Source: Dendrophyllia cribrosa
Taxonomy: Eukaryota; Cnidaria; Anthozoa; Scleractinia; Dendrophylliidae
Length of the DNA stretch: 64,000 nt
Assembly: GCA_024195265.1 (NCBI GenBank)
Contig: JAJLRJ010000010.1
Span: forward strand, 29,655,176-29,719,175
Direction of reading: 5' to 3'
Part shown: in pieces, positions 46,501 through 56,172 of the stretch
Layout: every line of letters begins with the position of its first letter
Numbering within the stretch: the first letter of the stretch is position 1
Made by a program: the position numbers and the translations under genes
Notes under the pieces: model-generated
The model's input: only the letters and a program-made list of their open reading frames with translations
The model's database searches: none
Told to the model about the DNA's origin: nothing

Positions 46501-49283
46501 TGGTTCCGTAGAAATCGGCACGTTTCCGAGTAATGTCGCTAAAACATCCAGTCACAATTTTTTGGTCAGCTGCGCATGCGTTGCATTTGACTGGGTTCTC
46601 GATCCAAAGACAAAAACGACCAAAAAGGCAGTGTATTTCTTCAGTGGTTCTATATATTATCTATTGATTCAACAAACATTTTTACGAACAACAAATTGTT
46701 TGATTTTAAGAAGAAAAGCAACACTTTCGCAATCCACGCTGAGCAAAATAAAAAGATCGCTGAACAGGCGCCACGCTTGTTTTTCTCAAAACTCTGCACG
46801 CGCTGACTCACGCAAGCAGCTGAAATTGAAGAGCGCGCGTAAACTGTGTTCAGCCACCTTAAATACACGAGCAGAAATGATTTGTGATGTGACACAGGAA
46901 TTCTCACAAGACATCCCGCGGGTTACAGGAAACTTAAAAAGAAATTGCGTTTTGTGACGACAAGGAAGAATAATTAACCAAAACTTCAACGCAGTGTGCC
47001 ACAGGCATCCCCCGCAAATAGGCATTCATAAACTCAAGATAGCTTCCCATGGTTGTTGTCCTTTGGCTATTTTCAAACCTTGAGTTACGGGTCATCTTCA
47101 TCGCAGTTGCCGGCCATAATAGCCGATTGCCGGCTCCTAATGACAGCTAATGACAACCCTGAATAGCAGAACTTTCTGTGGATTATAGATGTGACCAGAT
47201 CACATTCGATTATCTCAATTAAAATATAAAAGACGACATGACTCTTTACCTCAATTTCACTTTTAATAGAACCCCAACACTCTTTATAGTTTGCATATCT
47301 CAGTTTACGATGGGCTGTACTTTCACCACTGACTTCTGGAAAGTAATCCTCTGTGAAAATAAGAAACCTTCAATCATCTACGTTACCTACATAAAAACTG
47401 TCTGAAACTTTCCTACCTACAAAAACTAAATAACAGCTTTAAGTTTGATCCACAACAACCATGAAGGACACCCAATCCTATCTGTCACCATTATCAAGTG
47501 ATTATCAAAGCTGTATGACAGATTTGACAAACTTCCAAAGTGTCTTTGCCAAACCTTTATCTAATGACTAATGGACTAATGGACTTATCAGTACAGTGGA
47601 ACCCCGATATAATGAAGTGCCAAGGAACTGGGGGAAAATGTTTGTTATAACGGGGGTTCCTTATAAATGAAATCCCGATATAACGAATTTATGGGAAGAT
47701 CGCCAATAACTTTGTTCTATCGAGGTTTGGTAATTAACTTAGTTAAGGTAATTAACTTACCTTAACAATAAAGAGTGTTACCTTACATCACCTAGCATTC
47801 GATTTAATACAATTGTACCATGCAGTATATAGAATTTAAAAAGGATTTCAATCTCTGTTGATCTGTTTTGCACTACACTTCAGTCCCATGATGACATTTA
47901 TTCCTTATATCCAGGTAAATTTAAAGTTTGGACTTCTGGATTGTGTTTGTATAACGAGGATTTCGTTATACAGGGGTTCATTTTATCAAGGTTCTTTTCC
48001 ATACATTTTACTGTAACTTTGGCCGGTCTGAAGAAAGTCGTTTGTTATACCAGGGACTTTGTCATATAGGGGTTCGTTATATCGGGGTTCCACTGTACAA
48101 CCCCTAGGCATTTACACCCTTGGTCAACCCATAGATCTGTCATCAGGGCTTTATTATTGAAAATGTGAACTAATCCTTTGAATCCCTCACTCAAACAAAA
48201 CTCTGTGTCACAAATGTCCCTATCCATACCATGTTCAGTTGAATTTTGTAACCTTATTCTAGACAAGACACTAACTCCCCTCCCCCCTTCCTATCCCAGA
48301 CTCCCATCTCACTTTCAAGTTTCAATTCCTATTCTAGACTTTCCCAGCAAATGATACCCTATTCTAGACCAACACTTTCTGATTTCTATAACCTATCCCA
48401 GACTTAACTGTTTGAAAACCGTATCTTTCCAAATTCCAATTACATCTGGAAAGTGTCCCCAATTAGTACTACGTGCTAAATACCATTGACACTTAAATAA
48501 AGCAATTTATATATTCACAGCAGCACATTCTCTAACTAAAAATTAAACTTAATATTGCAGGGGTCCACCACTTTCTTGTGCCGAGGTGCAGCACTTCAAT
48601 ATTCATTAATATTTTTGCAGTTGTGTGCAGTGCCTATGTTATTTGTACTAAGGTGCGGGGTTGCAGAAAACTAGTTTAATGAGATGGAAATCATATTTCT
48701 ATACATCCCATTGTATCATGCTTCATTCTAAAAAAAACTGAATTAATTTTCTGCAATCCTGCACCTCACTTGTTATTTGGGAGCAGCATTCATTTGTTGA
48801 TAGCGCTTTTTCAAGTAAATACAGTAACTCTGCATGATAGAAGAGTTCTCACACATGGTGTTTGGCAATTGGGAGTTATTCTGTAATCGCTTCCTACTTT
48901 GTAGTGCTTCCATGCCAAACACAACCTCGACCCAGGCCCTTCTCCGCTTTCAAATCCCTGGAAGGCTGCAAATTGAAACTAATCCAAAAATCATGGAGCA
49001 TTCTGTCGATCGTTTCGTTTAAGCAAACAAAAAAAACAAACACGGCTGCCAATCGCATAAAACTACCTCCGAAAACGCCGGCACTGTCGGTGTCGGAGTA
49101 AGCTTAATTACAAACCTGTGCTTCGCTTTCTTGGACTCTTCGCCGACGATTTCTTGATAAGAAAGCAACCCTAAAATGATTTTAAACACGTTCAGTGCAA
49201 ATAAGGACAAACTATGGTAATTATACAAGGCTGACTGGCCAATTTACCTTGGAAACAGAACTCGTTTGACTTTGATCCGCCAT
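17898..49283 (-). CDS. ORC3: Origin recognition complex subunit 3 homologue (complete)
   Basis: ORC3 is a core subunit of the six-protein complex that marks replication origins and loads the MCM helicase. Twenty-four exons give 721 codons plus stop (human 711), all GT-AG and in phase: 49248-49283, 49116-49170, 47250-47350, 45402-45528, 43545-43649, 42371-42426, 41872-41964, 40489-40537, 39274-39355, 30248-30407, 28674-28787, 27300-27436, 25998-26061, 25211-25327, 24534-24613, 23715-23801, 23546-23616, 22730-22815, 22040-22131, 20337-20412, 20084-20149, 19123-19239, 18166-18254 and 17898-18003. Hallmarks: N-terminal [11 protein letters not shown] and [16 protein letters not shown], the Walker-B-like [43 protein letters not shown], and the C-terminal winged-helix end [16 protein letters not shown] ... 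RLTWGAC. Most introns contain MITEs; intron 9 is 8.9 kb. Confidence 0.97.
19622..19683. repeat. 62-base poly(C) tract
   Basis: An uninterrupted C homopolymer in ORC3 intron 21. It makes spurious polyproline frames. It could form i-motif/G-quadruplex structures or be a length-uncertain sequencing region. Confidence 0.95.
20461..20549. repeat. Single unit of the TTCTAACTTTTGAGTCTGT satellite
   Basis: One diverged unit of the same family as 3643-3895, inside an ORC3 intron, immediately next to the split GC-rich repeat. Confidence 0.7.
20636..21540. mobile_element. TA-flanked element (CCTTATTATAGG ends) split by a nested MITE
   Basis: The termini CCTTATTATAGGAAA and its inverse are bordered by TA. 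The flanks (20552-20635 and 21541-21716) together rebuild the GC-rich repeat seen intact at 641-1005, which marks the insertion site. The interior carries GCGTTAATTT words in both orientations. A second element lies within it. Confidence 0.75.
20872..21291. mobile_element. Nested TA-flanked Tc1/mariner-like MITE
   Basis: A 420-bp element with perfect inverted ends CAGTAAAAACCCGCAAGTAA, flanked by TA (20870-20871, 21292-21293). It sits inside the 20636-21540 element. No transposase. Confidence 0.85.
21719..21866. repeat. Long hairpin (ORC3 intron)
   Basis: ATATCAAACACGAGAAAGAG and the following ~45 bases are repeated inverted with few mismatches, around a central GAAAACACGAGGCGCGGTCGA. It is probably a foldback MITE. 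Confidence 0.7.
23161..23481. mobile_element. MITE with GACGAGCACCC-type arms
   Basis: The left end ACTCCCATATAAAAATGACG followed by GGGTGCTCGTCG is matched inverted at the right. The interior has repeated CCCTAAAAGGTACC words. A partial copy of the same family lies inside the broken tRNA-Asn at about 51950-52118. Confidence 0.75.
23892..24222. repeat. Satellite block, inverted orientation, three to four units
   Basis: Units of the same ~110-bp family as 55621-56172, reading on the minus strand (CATTTGAATGGTCACACTTT ... CCACAGACTCAAAA ... TTAGAACCA). ORC3 intron 15. Confidence 0.8.
25679..25801. mobile_element. Hairpin MITE (TGTAGTTCATTTTTATCC)
   Basis: The left arm TGTAGTTCATTTTTATCCTT and onward is inverted at the right. 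Arms of ~50 bp flank a ~25-bp centre. A second inverted pair (AAGCTTCCTCCACATGCAAC / its inverse) follows at 25818-25945. Confidence 0.75.
27617..27794. mobile_element. 178-bp palindromic MITE
   Basis: AAATTTACACTGGTTTTCCG and ~60 further bases pair with the right arm. The centre contains GACTCACGAGGTGCAGCCGA. It lies in ORC3 intron 11. Confidence 0.8.
28902..29453. mobile_element. TA-flanked foldback element carrying a transposase-like helix-turn-helix
   Basis: A 552-bp element with perfect ~130-bp inverted ends beginning CTATCGATCTCAGACGTCC, flanked by TA (28900-28901, 29454-29455). It carries the open frame described separately. ORC3 intron 10. Confidence 0.85.
28976..29263 (-). CDS. Orphan transposase N-terminal HTH domain (95 codons)
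   Basis: The minus-strand frame starts [20 protein letters not shown] and contains [20 protein letters not shown], a helix-turn-helix of the type that opens Tc1/mariner and paired-like DNA-binding domains. No DDE catalytic domain follows: the last third of the frame reads into the terminal inverted repeat. It is either the remnant of an internally deleted DNA transposon or a small DNA-binding protein kept by the element. I judge the former more likely. Confidence 0.55.
   Translation of the reverse strand: MLGGKTGRSYHPGKALSNDIRSGIIDTIVQAGGDFTTGFFMGNYSDVARKFNVSRQTVKNVWDNSRPWEVEIKHHVINIFETAEPKKCHHVTTFF
29904..29998. repeat. Satellite unit, inverted
   Basis: One unit of the family seen at 3643-3895 (CATTTGAATGGTCACACCATAGGATTTCGTC), in ORC3 intron 10. 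Confidence 0.75.
30902..30984 (+). repeat. tRNA-like (Pol III promoter-like) unit 1
   Basis: TGGCGCAAGTGGTTAAGGCG resembles a Leu/Ser-type tRNA A box and D arm; GGTTCGAGTC 44 bases later resembles a B box. Anticodon and acceptor stems do not pair, so this is a tRNA-derived repeat head (SINE-like), not a working tRNA. The surrounding ~455-bp unit is repeated at 31330 onward. Confidence 0.55.
31356..31438 (+). repeat. tRNA-like unit 2
   Basis: Second tandem copy, ~455 bp after unit 1, with the same A-box-like stretch and the B box GGTTCGAACC at 31417-31426. A third, strongly diverged copy starts near 32008 (TTCTTCGATGGCGC). Confidence 0.55.
35281..35336. repeat. G-rich tract with G-quadruplex potential
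   Basis: Runs of 4-9 G separated by single A or C/A interruptions over 56 bases, in the loop of the foldback structure. A similar G-rich tract is at 41488-41532. Confidence 0.8.
36977..37025 (-). ncRNA. Hammerhead-like ribozyme motif, left arm
   Basis: Reverse-complement twin of the motif at 38055-38103, identical in sequence. It lies downstream of the minus-strand GIY-YIG frame. Confidence 0.45.
37116..37534 (-). pseudogene. Penelope-like GIY-YIG endonuclease end, left arm
   Basis: Mirror of the plus-strand copy. The last ~140 codons before the stop at 37116 contain TCPFI, then [20 protein letters not shown] (GIY-YIG core), [12 protein letters not shown] and [12 protein letters not shown]. 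The open frame appears to start further upstream at 37835, but that part only reads the opposite strand of the other arm. Reverse transcriptase is absent, so this is a 5'-truncated, dead end. Confidence 0.85.
37546..37964 (+). pseudogene. Penelope-like GIY-YIG endonuclease end, right arm
   Basis: Penelope-like retroelements carry a GIY-YIG nuclease after the reverse transcriptase. Here only the C-terminal part is present: a Cys-containing lead ([12 protein letters not shown]), the [19 protein letters not shown] block with the conserved Tyr, Gly and Arg, and a terminal [13 protein letters not shown]. The formal open frame extends left to 37245 through the centre of the palindrome, which is an artefact of the inverted arrangement. 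Confidence 0.87.
38055..38103 (+). ncRNA. Hammerhead-like ribozyme motif, right arm
   Basis: Stem I is GATTC-GCT paired to AGC-TATTT-GAATC, with an internal bulge. Core CCGACGA, stem II GGGC(TAGC)GCTC, then GAAA, then a minimal palindromic stem III (ACGT) ending in GTC at the cleavage position. The layout fits the minimal type I hammerheads known in Penelope-like elements. The core has C where the consensus CUGANGA has U, so activity is doubtful. An identical copy is on the other arm. Confidence 0.5.
42162..42189. repeat. Poly(C) tract in ORC3 intron
   Basis: About 28 C in a row, followed by another short C run at 42191. It gives spurious glycine- or proline-rich frames. Confidence 0.9.
42526..43089. 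mobile_element. TTAA-flanked MITE (CCCTATTCAGCCTGGG ends)
   Basis: A 564-bp element with ends CCCTATTCAGCC / GGCCGAATAGGG, both bordered by TTAA (42522-42525, 43090-43093). The interior has poly-G/C near both ends and GCCATCTTGGAT words. ORC3 intron 5. Confidence 0.8.
43764..44109. mobile_element. TTAA-flanked MITE (ACACGAAGACGCGC ends)
   Basis: A 346-bp element with inverted ends ACACGAAGACGCGCTATAAA. TTAA lies at 43760-43763 and 44110-44113. The second TTAA is also the left border of the next element. Confidence 0.85.
44114..44763. mobile_element. TTAA-flanked MITE family 'GGACGTTTGCGC', copy 2
   Basis: 650 bp, same family as 2653-3304, with TTAA at both ends (44110-44113, 44764-44767). 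The right end has drifted (CGCGAACATCC). Confidence 0.8.
44952..45380. mobile_element. MITE with CAGGGCTCGAAATT ends (hAT-like)
   Basis: 429 bp, starting CAGGGCTCGAAATT and ending AATTTCGAGCCCTG, with CAGTA directly repeated on both sides. Its right end is only ~20 bases from the ORC3 exon 4 donor (45401). Confidence 0.75.
46065..46858. mobile_element. TTAA-flanked MITE (GGTGTCTGAACACAG ends)
   Basis: 794 bp, with inverted ends GGTGTCTGAACACAG / CTGTGTTCAGCCACC bordered by TTAA. A 153-codon frame overlapping its right end resembles no family I know and is probably chance. ORC3 intron 3. Confidence 0.75.
47594..48095. mobile_element. TA-flanked pogo/Tc1-like MITE (CAGTGGAACCCCGATATAA)
   Basis: 502 bp with ends CAGTGGAACCCCGATATAA and its inverse, flanked by TA. 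Further internal GTTATA...GGGG words repeat the terminal motif. ORC3 intron 2. Confidence 0.85.
48434..48512. repeat. Dispersed repeat end also found in centrobin introns
   Basis: CAAATTCCAATTACATCTGG ... GACACTTAAATAAAG matches 8066-8146 (and, shortened, 56757-56806). The AATAAA-bearing tail suggests the 3' end of a SINE or LINE. Confidence 0.55.
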
Positions 49284-49330
49284 TTCTTCTATCCGATGGA
49301 GGAATTCGCTTTTCGCGCGCGGGCGCATTA
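49284..49330 (-). promoter_or_regulatory. ORC3: ORC3 proximal promoter with E2F-like site
   Basis: TTTTCGCGCGC at 49310-49320 lies ~30 bases upstream of the ORC3 start codon and matches the E2F consensus TTTSSCGC. The local sequence is CpG-rich. Transcription start not visible. Confidence 0.5.
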
Positions 49331-51909
49331 TTTCGGTCCTAGATCCCCGCAGGCCAATTTTTGCAAGCATGCGACACGCGAAGTCCCTGGTTTCTTCGCA
49401 ACTTGCTGAATAACACGCGAACTCTGAAATATCGTAGCGCACATGGCAGGAAACAACGATGTTTTTTATACTGTTTATACGCAAAATGGTCAAAAGCATT
49501 GATGGGCTCCTGTCAAAAGGGTATGTTTTTGGGTTTCAATCCATTTTGTCAATTTCTGTTTTCAGATTAACCCTTGGACGTACAAGGGGGGGGGGGGGAT
49601 GCCACCCTCCCTTAAGGTTTTTTTCCATATTTTCAAGACCATTTACGATTAGCACATCCCGTTTTTAGTTGCTGTTCGTTTATCCTTGAGATACATTTTG
49701 GTAAATTTTGGCGACAACCGGTTGCAATGGTAACGAGATATGACGTCATAAGTAACATGAATGCGTGTTTTTCACCTTTTTTCAATGGAAAAACATACAA
49801 AATGCTACCAAAAGCATCAAAATGCTAAATTGTATGTTATTTCGCAACTCTAGCAAACAATATCTGCAATTTCCGCATTTTTCCGAAAATTTTGAATTTT
49901 TAGTAAAATCCAAGATGGCGGCCATCTTTTTCCAAAAGAACACAGGTCAGGGGCGTTCCTGGGCATTTTCAAGCTTTAAGCCCGTCACCGGAATGTTGCT
50001 GATATACGGTTACCAATTTACACCGGTACGAGACCCGGGTTTTACAGGCCGAACACAAAATTATTACTGTGGCCCATGAGACAGCTTGAGCACAGTTGTT
50101 AAGACAAATCAATTTAACTTTAATCTATAGTGACTTGTGATCGAGAAAATGTCAGATGAAATTTTAATACGATTTAATCTTTGGGCTTATAAATTCCCAC
50201 AGATGTAGCAATAACCGCAACCAATTCCGCGTACTATTAATCATACGATCTTAAGCTCTTTTCTGTTGAAAAACATGTAACGAAATAACCGCCACTATAC
50301 CCCCGCGCTGTTGGGCAAAATCAGACTCGTTCTCGCGAGTTAAACGTGGGTATTTCACGTTCGCGCGAGTTTAACGTGGGTATTTCATATGCGTGTTACT
50401 TGGTCTCAAGCCGTAACAACGAAAATGCAAAGAATAACATATAATTCTACAGATAACTTTAAACGCTAGATCCGTTCAGTAAGCAAAAGCAGGAAACGTG
50501 CTTTAGCCAAAAAAAGTCATTCATCCTCATTCACGCAAACGTTTTCGTCTGTTCGTACGTCGTCTTCAACTATAAATTTAAAGACGTTCTAGTGAATCAA
50601 TGAAAATAAAACTTTCAGATAATATTTTTCACATCGGTAAGCATGCGCAGTGAACGTTTTAAAAAAATCCATCGAGCCGTTTCTCAGATTTTTGCAAAAG
50701 CGATTAAAATCGAAAATTCAGTATCCAAAAATTGCACATGAAGCGATGTCAGGAAAAAAGGTAGTTCTCAAGATTGCAAGAGAAAGTAAACAAAACTTTG
50801 AAGGTGTACAAACATAACATCAAGCTACTTTTTGACACTCAGTATCTTGAAGTAATTTCACAAAACCAGTGTTAATCTCTCGACCAATTTATTACCAGTA
50901 CACAAATAGTAAGGTTTGAAATGTTATTGCGATTTATTTGAAATCAAACATACAGAATTTTTTTATTCTTGCAAAATATATGCCATATACCATATTTTAA
51001 GATGTCTATGTGAGATTTTCAATGCGAAATCGATTAAACGCGCCAAATTTCATTCAGTTTTACTAATTTCGAAGATTTTTGTTTATCATACGCGTCATGG
51101 TCATATCGATTTTACTAGAAAATATATCTTGCCAAACTTCAATTCAAAACCAGTTAGTGAAAATTTCACGTTGATCTGTCTTGGAGAAGATCGCTTAACT
51201 GCCCATTGAAAAACTGATGTAGGTATCACCTCCAGAAAACTGTATCGAAACACCTTAAAGAAGGGATAGAAGAAAGAAAATGATTTTTGGAACACCAACA
51301 GACAGTTCAGGGATACCCGCGCAAGAGTACCTCAGGTTGTTAGTGGACTAACTTGGTGTCCGCCTATTAATTATAAACTACAAATTCTATTTTTAAATCT
51401 TCAATATTACTTATTTCTCTTAGTTTTACAAATCCTTTGAGAAAAACTATTTCCTCCCAAACATACCCAAAAATCACCCAAAAATTTAGAAAACACCCCA
51501 TAACATAGATTCATGAGATGAGCAGAGAGTTTTTGGATTGCTTGAAACGTAAAACAGATATTTCCATTAAAGCCATGTCATGCAAGCGGCAGAAAAATGG
51601 CGTTCATGTGGACCCCCGCTTTAAAATTTGTTTGATTTTATAGATACATTTTGACGTCTGAACTGATACAATGCAACGAAACACATTCCTTCCAACTGAT
51701 GATTTCCATTCTAATAATGAATTTACAGTGACCGAAAAAAAACATGTATTTAAAAATTTGAAACTCCTGGAATTTGACCTTATATACCCTCGAGAGGGTA
51801 TATAAGGTAAAGTCTTCACGCGCTTCTTTTACAAAACATGTTAAATTTTTAGATTATCATGTAAGAGAGTTCTGACCTGTTAAGATAACAAAGGAAAATA
51901 TTACATAGC
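49331..51909. other. Intergenic stretch without a recognised gene
   Basis: I see no exon-like sequence with supportive protein similarity on either strand. The stretch holds a poly-G run near 49588, AT-rich DNA with small chance frames, and a 32-bp perfect palindrome at 51777-51808. Confidence 0.6.
51777..51808. repeat. 32-bp perfect palindrome
   Basis: ACCTTATATACCCTCG followed directly by its inverse complement. It has no spacer. Possible cruciform or recent foldback remnant. Confidence 0.85.
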
Positions 51910-52337
51910 CGTCCCCGGGTGGGCTCGAACCACCATTCTTTACCAATTCTAAAACAACACATGTTTTATTCTGTCATATTTTTTCGGCTCAATACCTTAA
52001 AAGGTACCGCGATAATTCTAACGGTGGTTATTTTACATTTTAGCACCCTAATTGGTACCATTCTACAGGACCCCTAAAGGTACGACGAGCACCCCTGTCA
52101 TTTTTATATGGGAGCCCCCCTATTAAAAGAAATCGAACGAATTTGCTGTCTGATCAGCCTTGCATGTTAAAGTTTTTTTTATTAAGTTCATTGCTGATCC
52201 TAATCTGCACAAAGATCCAGCTACATTTTGCTGCTGTTTGTTCAAGTGGTCCTTGCATTTTTACGGAAGTCATTGGAATCCTTTAGGTTGCTCATCAGTT
52301 AACAGCTGAACGCGCTGGCCAATTGCGCCACGGAGAC
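51910..52337 (-). pseudogene. tRNA-Asn(GUU) gene split by a ~356-bp insertion
   Basis: The minus-strand 5' half (52337-52295) begins GTCTCCGTGGCGCAATTGGC, has a paired D stem GCGC/GCGC, and an anticodon arm TTCAG-CTGTTAA-CTGA with anticodon GTT. The 3' half (51938-51910) has the T arm GGTGG-TTCGAGC-CCACC and acceptor strand CGGGGAC. Acceptor halves pair over all seven positions (one G-U). Between them lie 51939-52294, including a fragment of the 23161-type MITE. It cannot work as a tRNA unless the insert were removed. Confidence 0.85.
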
Positions 52338-55300
52338 ATGAACTATTACAAAGAAGTCAAATCTGCAAAGGACCGAAATCGTAGTCAGATCAGCCTTGCA
52401 GTTTGTCGGTTATGTTTATTACTGAAGACCTTGTTAGAAAAGATGACTAAGTATCTTCGACTTCCTCTCCTTGTCATGCATTCCTACAGTGACGTGGCAG
52501 TCTCAAAAAACAGTATATGGAGGTTATTCAGCACAACATTCTGTAATACGACTGTGAATTTTTATGCATCAGTTTATATTTTTTCGAGCCTTTAGGCGAG
52601 AAAAAATTGACACGCGCGGTCAGAAGGGTGTAATACGTGTTATATTTACACTCGTTTTGGTGCGTATTTGCACTCTGAAATGCTATGTCCAATAAAAAGA
52701 TTTTTGTTTCTTTCTTTGTGAATCAAGATGTTCTTTTTTTACTTTTATATTTCAAGCGGAAAAATATAACTAAAATTTCCTTTTATCAAGCGTAAGTGAA
52801 AAGAGAAAAATATGAATTGAAGTATCGTGTTAAATTCCAGCTACACAGCATGCAGGACCTGGGGACAACCAATCCTCGCGCTCTTCAGCCAAGAGAGACA
52901 GGCGGCTTTGGGGTCTGGAGACAAAGAGAGCCCACATAGCTTTCCTGTCCAGGCTCGCCGTCATTTTCAAATGCTGGGTCAATAAGTGGGAGGTAAGAAT
53001 ATTATGCCTCCATTTTGAATTCACGAGCTGCCATTAGGAGGTTCGGAACTGAGAAATATTCGCATTGCGGTTGGTATGGACTGCAAGTGGAGAGGGTGAG
53101 CCAATCACTTGACTGGGAAGTGAGCAAAGGGACATTTTGGTTCTTCGCTCGCCATTTCTATTATCCAGAAAAAGATCTTTTAGCAACCTAAGATTGGCAA
53201 ATTTGAAAGTTCCGCGAAATATAGATGAAATTTAACGTTTCTTGTTTGTCGTGCGCTGTGTTTTAAGTGTACCGTCTGTTCATAATTGTGGCATCGGTCC
53301 TAGACCTCGCACTAGCCAATGGCGTATTAAAAAAAAATGGCGGCTGCCATAAACAAAACAGGTTTAATAAAAGCCCGGGCTAAAAGAGAACGAGAGTTGA
53401 CGCTCTGGCTCGAAACTGTCATGCGCTCTTCACCTCTCTCGTGTGCTTTCGAAGAGTTTGAAACTTTCACAGGAGTCTATGGGATTTATCACTCGCGCTT
53501 TCGTTTGGCGCCAACTCTTAAGTACTCTCACTGACTTTCTTGCGCTCTCACTTGGCCCGGGCTTAAAGTTTTCCACCCATAGCCCCGCTACACCCCCCAC
53601 GAGTTTATTTCAATCTTCACTCCCAGTCAAAACTCATTTGTTCAGTCCTAGTCTCTCTCGTATTATCCCATAATCCTCTATGGGTGGGCACGCCTGCTAC
53701 CAACAACAGATAGCAATAAAGGTAAAAACATTTGTCAGTCTTGTCAGATGTAGCAGCCCGTTTCCCAAGATTCTCCGTGTTGTCTGAATGTCTCCAATCA
53801 GAAAATCAAGAAGGAAACTCATACATATTTCTTTACCTTTATTTACTTTTAATTACATCAATTTAATTTAACGCATTTTGCGTTTGCCATAAGGGAATTT
53901 TTTCCCTTACTTAATATTACATATATATTTACATTAAAATAAAAAACAATTTTATACTCAAAATGGATTTATTGTTTTGGAATTTGAAGGTTTGAAATAT
54001 GAAATGCTGAATGTAGAAAAATTTGAATCTGAATCTGATTTGAAAATCGGAAAGTGTTCAAATTGGAAATTGATAGTTGGAAGGAAGATAATTGTCTTCA
54101 TTTCAAATATCAAAATAAGACATAGTTTGGGTTTGCTGTGTGAACAATTTTCCACCTTATTCCATAAGAGAGGAAAGCGAGTAATTTTTAGCAAAACATT
54201 GATTGTGGAAGAATTTGGGAGATTAAAATTTGAAAATTCGAGATTTTGAATTTTGACTTTAACTTCAAAGTTTGAAAGGAAGAAAATTAAATGTAATTAA
54301 TTCCCTTCCTTGCAAAAAAAGTATTCGAAATCAATTAAAGAATTGTAGATACACTTGATACCAATAGTCCTTTTTACAGTTGTGTGCTTGGTGACCTTGC
54401 CTTTGAGTGGAAGCGAGGCTGGAGGTGACCTTGCTTTGATACAAACCTTTCTGCCTTTCATATGTTAATAATGCTTTTCTCATGCTAACTAGCTCAATTT
54501 ACATCTGAAAAGCTCCAAGGTCTGTTTCAAAGCAAGGTCACCTCCAGCCTCGCTTCCAGTCAAAGGCAGGTCACCAAGCACACAACTGTAAAAAGGGCTA
54601 TTACCAATTTTGACAAACGAGGTGCTGAATGTTAGTTTAAGCAATTTTCATCTTTAAAAAATATTTGTAAACAATTTTGTGCGCTGTTTAACTACTGTTA
54701 ATTTTACCATAAAAAAGTTAATTGTAGGATAATTTAAGTTATTTCCATATTTTATATAGAAATGTCATCAGCGGTTCTGGGTGAGACCCAGTCTCTCTCG
54801 GTTATATCTCTTGCGGAAAGGACAGTTGTGTGGTCGATGGTTTCCAGTCCTCGCAAAGACAAACATTCATCTGACTGGTGCCCAGGACACCTGGTGATAA
54901 AGGAAATGTGTATTAGAGTTAATTACTTCACTTCTAAAATTGGAGACCTTCTGGCATTTACTGCTAAACTAAAACTACGTTATGTCAAAACGGTCTGGGA
55001 CTGTTACATGGAGGAGGTTTATGTAATAAACCTGTATGAAAATTAAAGGCCTCATATATCTTTCCAAATTTTAAAAGTCAAAAACGCACGTCGAGGAGTC
55101 GAGCAGCAATTAAACTAAGCGCGTATCTTAAAAAAAAAAAGGCCTTGACTCCCCGCATTCAAGGCAACCCACTGCAAATGGAGAACAAAAAAAGAAAGAA
55201 GAAAATAATTTGCCATTGTTTTGAACATTCATTTGTGAGATTTCTTCGTCAGCAGTCGATAGTTCAGGGAATAAAGGTGAACTAATAGGTGTTATTGCAA

Positions 55301-55620
55301 GTAACAGAATTTATTAGTTACCGTTTAGTACCATGTCCCTGTGACGTAAGTATATCTCCATGACGACTAACAGCATGGTCAACGAAGATCTCATGGCGCA
55401 AAGTTCTGATTTTATTGCTCATTTTTTGAGCTCGCGCGTCCAAGGAGGCCCACTACAGATGGAAACAAAAAAGGAAGGAACGTACGGTTAGAATAGTTTC
55501 AAGAAGGGGAAATATGTAAGATTGATCACTCATGATCAGGACGCGTTATGAATGGCAGCTTGTTTGAGTGCTGTGATGTTACTTGTTTTAGTGTTCAATT
55601 CAAACCCCGAGTCATGTTAC
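52338..55620. other. Intergenic stretch without a recognised gene
   Basis: Besides the hairpin MITE at 54363-54602, I see only unrecognised sequence. A 94-codon plus frame at 54762-55046 has no visible domain. The minus strand near 52830-53000 has a short frame without recognisable similarity. Confidence 0.55.
54363..54602. mobile_element. 240-bp palindromic MITE
   Basis: AATAGTCCTTTTTACAGTTG and ~90 following bases are inverted on the right with few mismatches, around a ~40-bp centre. Confidence 0.8.
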
Positions 55621-56172
55621 CTGTTCTAACTTTAAAGTCTGTGGATCAAATCTTTACTTGTAACCATTTAAGTGAGTTACTGAGAGGCACTTTCCTGTGG
55701 TGCTGTTTATTATGCTGTACAAGGTGGTTCTAAATTTTGAGTCTTTGAATGAAATCCTAAAGTGTGAACATTCAAATCAAAACTAATGAGCAGTACTTTC
55801 CGAGTTTCCTGTGGTACTGTTTATTATGCTGTACAAGGTGGTTCGAACTTCTGAGTCTGTGGATAAAAACCTAAAGTGTGACCATTCAAATGAAAGCTAC
55901 TGAGTAGTACTTTCCTGTGGTACTGTTTATTATGCTGTACAAGGTGGTTCTAAATTTTGAGTCTTTGAATGAAATCCTAAAGTGTGAACATTCAAATCAA
56001 AACTAATGAGCAGTACTTTCCGAGTTTCCTGTGGTACTGTTTATTATGCTGTACAAGGTGGTTCGAACTTCTGAGTCTGTGGATAAAAACCTAAAGTCTG
56101 ACCATTGAAATGAAAGCTACTGAGCAGTACTTTCCTGTGGTGCTGTTTATTATGCTGTACAAGGTGGTTCTA
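55621..56172. repeat. Satellite block, five ~110-bp units, abutting the duplication border
   Basis: Tandem units of TTCTAAATTTTGAGTCTTTG ... GTGTGAACATTCAAATCAAA ... CTGTTTATTATGCTGTACAA. Units alternate between two sequence variants, so the higher-order period is about 227 bp. The block ends exactly where the second CNTROB/MIS12 copy starts (56173). Confidence 0.88.

Noticed and set aside
46496..46957. 153-codon plus-strand frame
   Set aside because: It runs across the right terminus of a TTAA-flanked MITE and has no recognisable domain.
54762..55046. 94-codon frame in the intergenic region
   Set aside because: No domain, no splice or homology support; length is expected by chance in this amount of DNA.
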